From Natronomonas sp. (GTDB lineage: Archaea > Halobacteriota > Halobacteria > Halobacteriales > Haloarculaceae), in assembly GCA_007135435.1 (NCBI GenBank), contig SLIW01000093.1, positions 1 to 7,217 of the forward strand: a DNA stretch of 7,217 nt. The letters run 5' to 3'. This document shows, piece after piece, positions 5,291-7,217 of this stretch. The translations under genes and the position numbers were made by a program. The notes under the pieces were generated by a model. The model did not search any database. It was not told where the DNA came from and saw only the letters and a program-made list of their open reading frames with translations. The stretch's first letter is position 1; each line of letters opens with the position of its first letter.

Positions 5291-7012
5291 ATGACCTTCC
5301 GCGACGGGACGCTCGTCGACTGGCGGCCGTGGGGCGAGGAGGCCTTCGCCGCCGCCGACCGCGCGGGGTTGCCGGTACTGTGCGCGCTGACCGCGCCGTG
5401 GTGTACGTGGTGTGCGCGGATGGACGAGGAGACCTACTCGGCGCCGACGGTGGCGGCCCGCGTCGGCGAGGACTTCGTCCCCGTCCGGGTCGACGTCGAC
5501 CGGCACCCCCGGGTGCGCGACCGCTACAACATGGGCGGGTTCCCCTCCACCGTCTTCCTGACGCCGGCCGGCGAGGTGCTCTCCGGGGCGACCTACCTGG
5601 GACCCGAGGGGATGCGCCAGGTGCTCGAGAGCGTCCGCCGAACCTGGGAGGAGGAGGGCGCCGACGCCGGTCGGGTCCCCCGGGCGCTGGACGACGGACG
5701 ACCGCCCGGGGGCGAGGTGACCGACGCCGTCGAGTCGCACATGACGGCGCAGGTCGCGGCGGCCTTCGACGCCGAGTTCGGCGGCTGGGGGACCGACGCG
5801 AAGTTCCCCCTCGCCCGGACGGTCGAGTACGCGCTGAAACGCGACCGCGACCGCGGGACGCGGACGCTGGAGGCGATCCGCACGCACCTCTACGACACCT
5901 ACGACGGCGGCTTCTACCGGTTCGCCGAGACGCGCGAGTGGGGCGAGCCCCACCGCGAGAAGCTGACCGACGAGAACGCCGCCCTCGTCCGGGCGTTCGC
6001 GTCGGGCTACCTCTACACGGGCGAGGAGCCCTACCGCGAGACGGCGGCTGGCGCGGTCGGCTACCTCACGACGACGGCCTGGACCGGCGAGGCGTTCGCC
6101 GCGAGCCAGGCCGGCGGGGAGTACTTCCTGCTCGAGCCGGCCGACCGCGAGGGGGCCGACCCGCCACACGTCGACGAGACGCTGCTGGCCGACCGCAACG
6201 GCCTCGCGGCGGAGGCGCTGTTCCGGTTCGCCGCCGTCTCGGACGACGACGACGGCGCCGCCCGATACGCGGAACGGGCGCTCGAGACCGTCCTCGACCG
6301 GCTCGTCACCGACGGTCGAGTCGCGCACTTCGACGGCGAGGACAGCGAGACCGGCCTGCTCGTCGACCACGCCCGACTGCTGGCGGGCCTGACGGCCGCG
6401 GCGCAGGTCACCGGTCCGGACGGTTGGCTTGAGCCGGCCCGTGCCGTCGCCGACGACGCGATCGATCGACTGCAGGAGCCCGCGACCGTCCACGGCGGGG
6501 GCGATGGCTCGACCGACCCCGTCGGCGAACAGGGCGGGGACCACGACGGCGAGACGGGTGCCGAACGAGCAGTCGGCGACGGAAACACCCTCGGAGGCGC
6601 GTTCCTCGACGGCCCACCGGCAGGTCCGGGGCTGCTGGCCCGCCCGCTCCGGCCCATCGACACCAACGCGGAGATGGCGGACGCGCTCGTAGACCTGTGG
6701 GCGCTCACGGGCGCGGCGCGCTACCGGGAGGCCGCCAGGGACGCCCTCGCCGCGTTCGCCGGTGCCCACGACCGCATGGGGGTCGAGGTCGCGGGGTACG
6801 CGGCCGCCTGCGCTCGCGTCCGGGAACCGCTGGTCGTCCGCACGCCACCGTCGGGTACCGCCCTCCACCGGGCGGCACTCAGGCTCCCCGACCACGAGAA
6901 GGTGGTCGTCCCCGGCGAGCGTGCGGACGCCGTCGTCGTCCGCGACGGTGAGACGAGCGAGCCCGCCGCGACACCCGAGGAGCTCCAGGACCTCGTCCCA
7001 AGAACCCGGTGA
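5291..7012 (+). CDS. Thioredoxin-fold DUF255 protein, SPATA20/YyaL-like
   Basis: This is a 573-residue two-domain protein. Residues 1-120 form a thioredoxin-like domain. It opens with VDWRPWGEEAF (9-19), has a CxxC redox motif CTWC (Cys38, Cys41) and the family-typical GGFPSTVFL with the expected cis-proline at Pro85. The remainder is an (alpha/alpha)6-barrel-like region related to sugar epimerases. Its landmarks are AEFGGWGTDAKFP, DGGFYRFAE, PHREKLTDENA and DETLLADRNGLAAEAL, the counterpart of the family's D-K-V-L-T-x-W-N-G block. Family members are often 650-700 residues, so this is a compact version. There is a Gly/Asp/Glu-rich, probably flexible insert at about 400-432. There is no signal peptide, so it is cytoplasmic. 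The family's function is not settled; a redox or sugar-related role is inferred. It follows secD by 158 bases across the 22-bp array, with no strong TATA box, so read-through from secFD is possible. Confidence 0.9.
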   Translation: MTFRDGTLVDWRPWGEEAFAAADRAGLPVLCALTAPWCTWCARMDEETYSAPTVAARVGEDFVPVRVDVDRHPRVRDRYNMGGFPSTVFLTPAGEVLSGATYLGPEGMRQVLESVRRTWEEEGADAGRVPRALDDGRPPGGEVTDAVESHMTAQVAAAFDAEFGGWGTDAKFPLARTVEYALKRDRDRGTRTLEAIRTHLYDTYDGGFYRFAETREWGEPHREKLTDENAALVRAFASGYLYTGEEPYRETAAGAVGYLTTTAWTGEAFAASQAGGEYFLLEPADREGADPPHVDETLLADRNGLAAEALFRFAAVSDDDDGAARYAERALETVLDRLVTDGRVAHFDGEDSETGLLVDHARLLAGLTAAAQVTGPDGWLEPARAVADDAIDRLQEPATVHGGGDGSTDPVGEQGGDHDGETGAERAVGDGNTLGGAFLDGPPAGPGLLARPLRPIDTNAEMADALVDLWALTGAARYREAARDALAAFAGAHDRMGVEVAGYAAACARVREPLVVRTPPSGTALHRAALRLPDHEKVVVPGERADAVVVRDGETSEPAATPEELQDLVPRTR

Positions 7013-7024
7013 CCGGTCGTCCGA

Positions 7025-7040
7025 ACGGGGAAGAGCCCGT
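7025..7040 (+). terminator. Possible terminator hairpin after the DUF255 gene
   Basis: ACGGG (7025-7029) pairs with CCCGT (7036-7040) around a six-base loop, 13 bases after the stop. A second small hairpin (CTCGG 7072-7076 with CCGAG 7083-7087) and a ten-base palindrome (7099-7108) follow. The T content downstream is modest (ttcagttcat at 7057-7066). Each is weak on its own. Confidence 0.3.
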
Positions 7041-7142
7041 CCGAGGTGCTCCTCCGTTCAGTTCATCCGGCCTCGGCTCGCTCCGAGATGACGGGAGCCT
7101 CGGCCGAGACAACAACTCGACCGATGCCTAAACTTACGATGC

Positions 7143-7149
7143 GTTTATG
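7143..7149 (+). promoter_or_regulatory. TATA element of the TrmB-family gene
   Basis: The heptamer gtttatg lies 24-30 bases before the ATG at 7173, the spacing of a leaderless haloarchaeal promoter. TAAAC (7129-7133) and GTTTA (7143-7147) form a short inverted pair overlapping it, and gatgc is repeated at 7123 and 7138. These could be part of an operator for autoregulation. Confidence 0.6.
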
Positions 7150-7172
7150 TGGGCCGGCAGTGACGAGCCCGT

Positions 7173-7217
7173 ATGGCGAGTCTGAGAGACCTCGGGCTGT
7201 CGGAGTACGAGGCCCGG
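7173..7217 (+). CDS. TrmB-family HTH transcriptional regulator, first 15 codons (3' end outside window)
   Basis: Only the N-terminus MASLRDLGLSEYEAR is present. The LxxLGLSEYEAR segment is the characteristic first helix of the TrmB-type winged HTH domain, which in full-length proteins continues with a LYxALL-like stretch and binds promoter DNA. In haloarchaea this family includes regulators of sugar metabolism and many of unknown target. The proper-distance TATA element supports the ATG at 7173. Whether a sugar-binding or other C-terminal domain follows cannot be seen. Confidence 0.8.
   Translation, partial: MASLRDLGLSEYEAR

Noticed and set aside
5084..6895. 603-residue open frame on the minus strand opposite the DUF255 gene
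   Set aside because: It is antisense to a clear two-domain family protein and runs through the 22-bp array. Its composition is that of a GC-rich shadow frame, with no recognisable domain.

Overview
The window is very GC-rich and encodes acidic proteins rich in Asp and Glu. Its genes start with an ATG 25-30 bases downstream of TATA-like elements, with little or no leader. With the archaeal secF-secD order and a TrmB-type regulator at the right edge, this points to a halophilic archaeon (class Halobacteria). The genus cannot be settled from the window.

Layout, left to right: the C-terminal part of a cytochrome P450 (+, cut by the left edge); an OsmC-type thiol peroxidase-like gene (+); a 69-residue zinc-ribbon protein (-), convergent with OsmC; about 500 bases without a convincing gene, holding two adjacent tandem arrays (19-bp and 20-bp units) and a small AT-rich island; a 56-residue zinc-ribbon protein (-, DUF7837-like); a 308-base divergent promoter region; the secF-secD operon (+, genes overlapping by 4 bases); a 22-bp tandem array just after secD; a thioredoxin-fold/DUF255 (SPATA20/YyaL-like) gene (+); and the first 15 codons of a TrmB-family HTH regulator (+, cut by the right edge).

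SecD and SecF form the membrane complex that assists Sec-dependent export. OsmC and the DUF255 protein are redox-type proteins with paired cysteines. The P450 is a haem mono-oxygenase whose substrate is not visible. No shared pathway links these genes apart from the secFD operon.

The most unusual property is the repeat load. Four unrelated short tandem arrays (units 18, 19, 20 and 22 bp, all near two DNA helical turns) occur within 5.2 kb: one inside the P450 coding region, two side by side in the large gene-free stretch, and one behind secD. Two perfect 9-bp inverted repeats lie at the divergent promoters of the DUF7837-like gene and secF and look like operators. I see no CRISPR, insertion sequence, tRNA or rRNA. 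Nothing in the window clearly amounts to a new defence or metabolic system.
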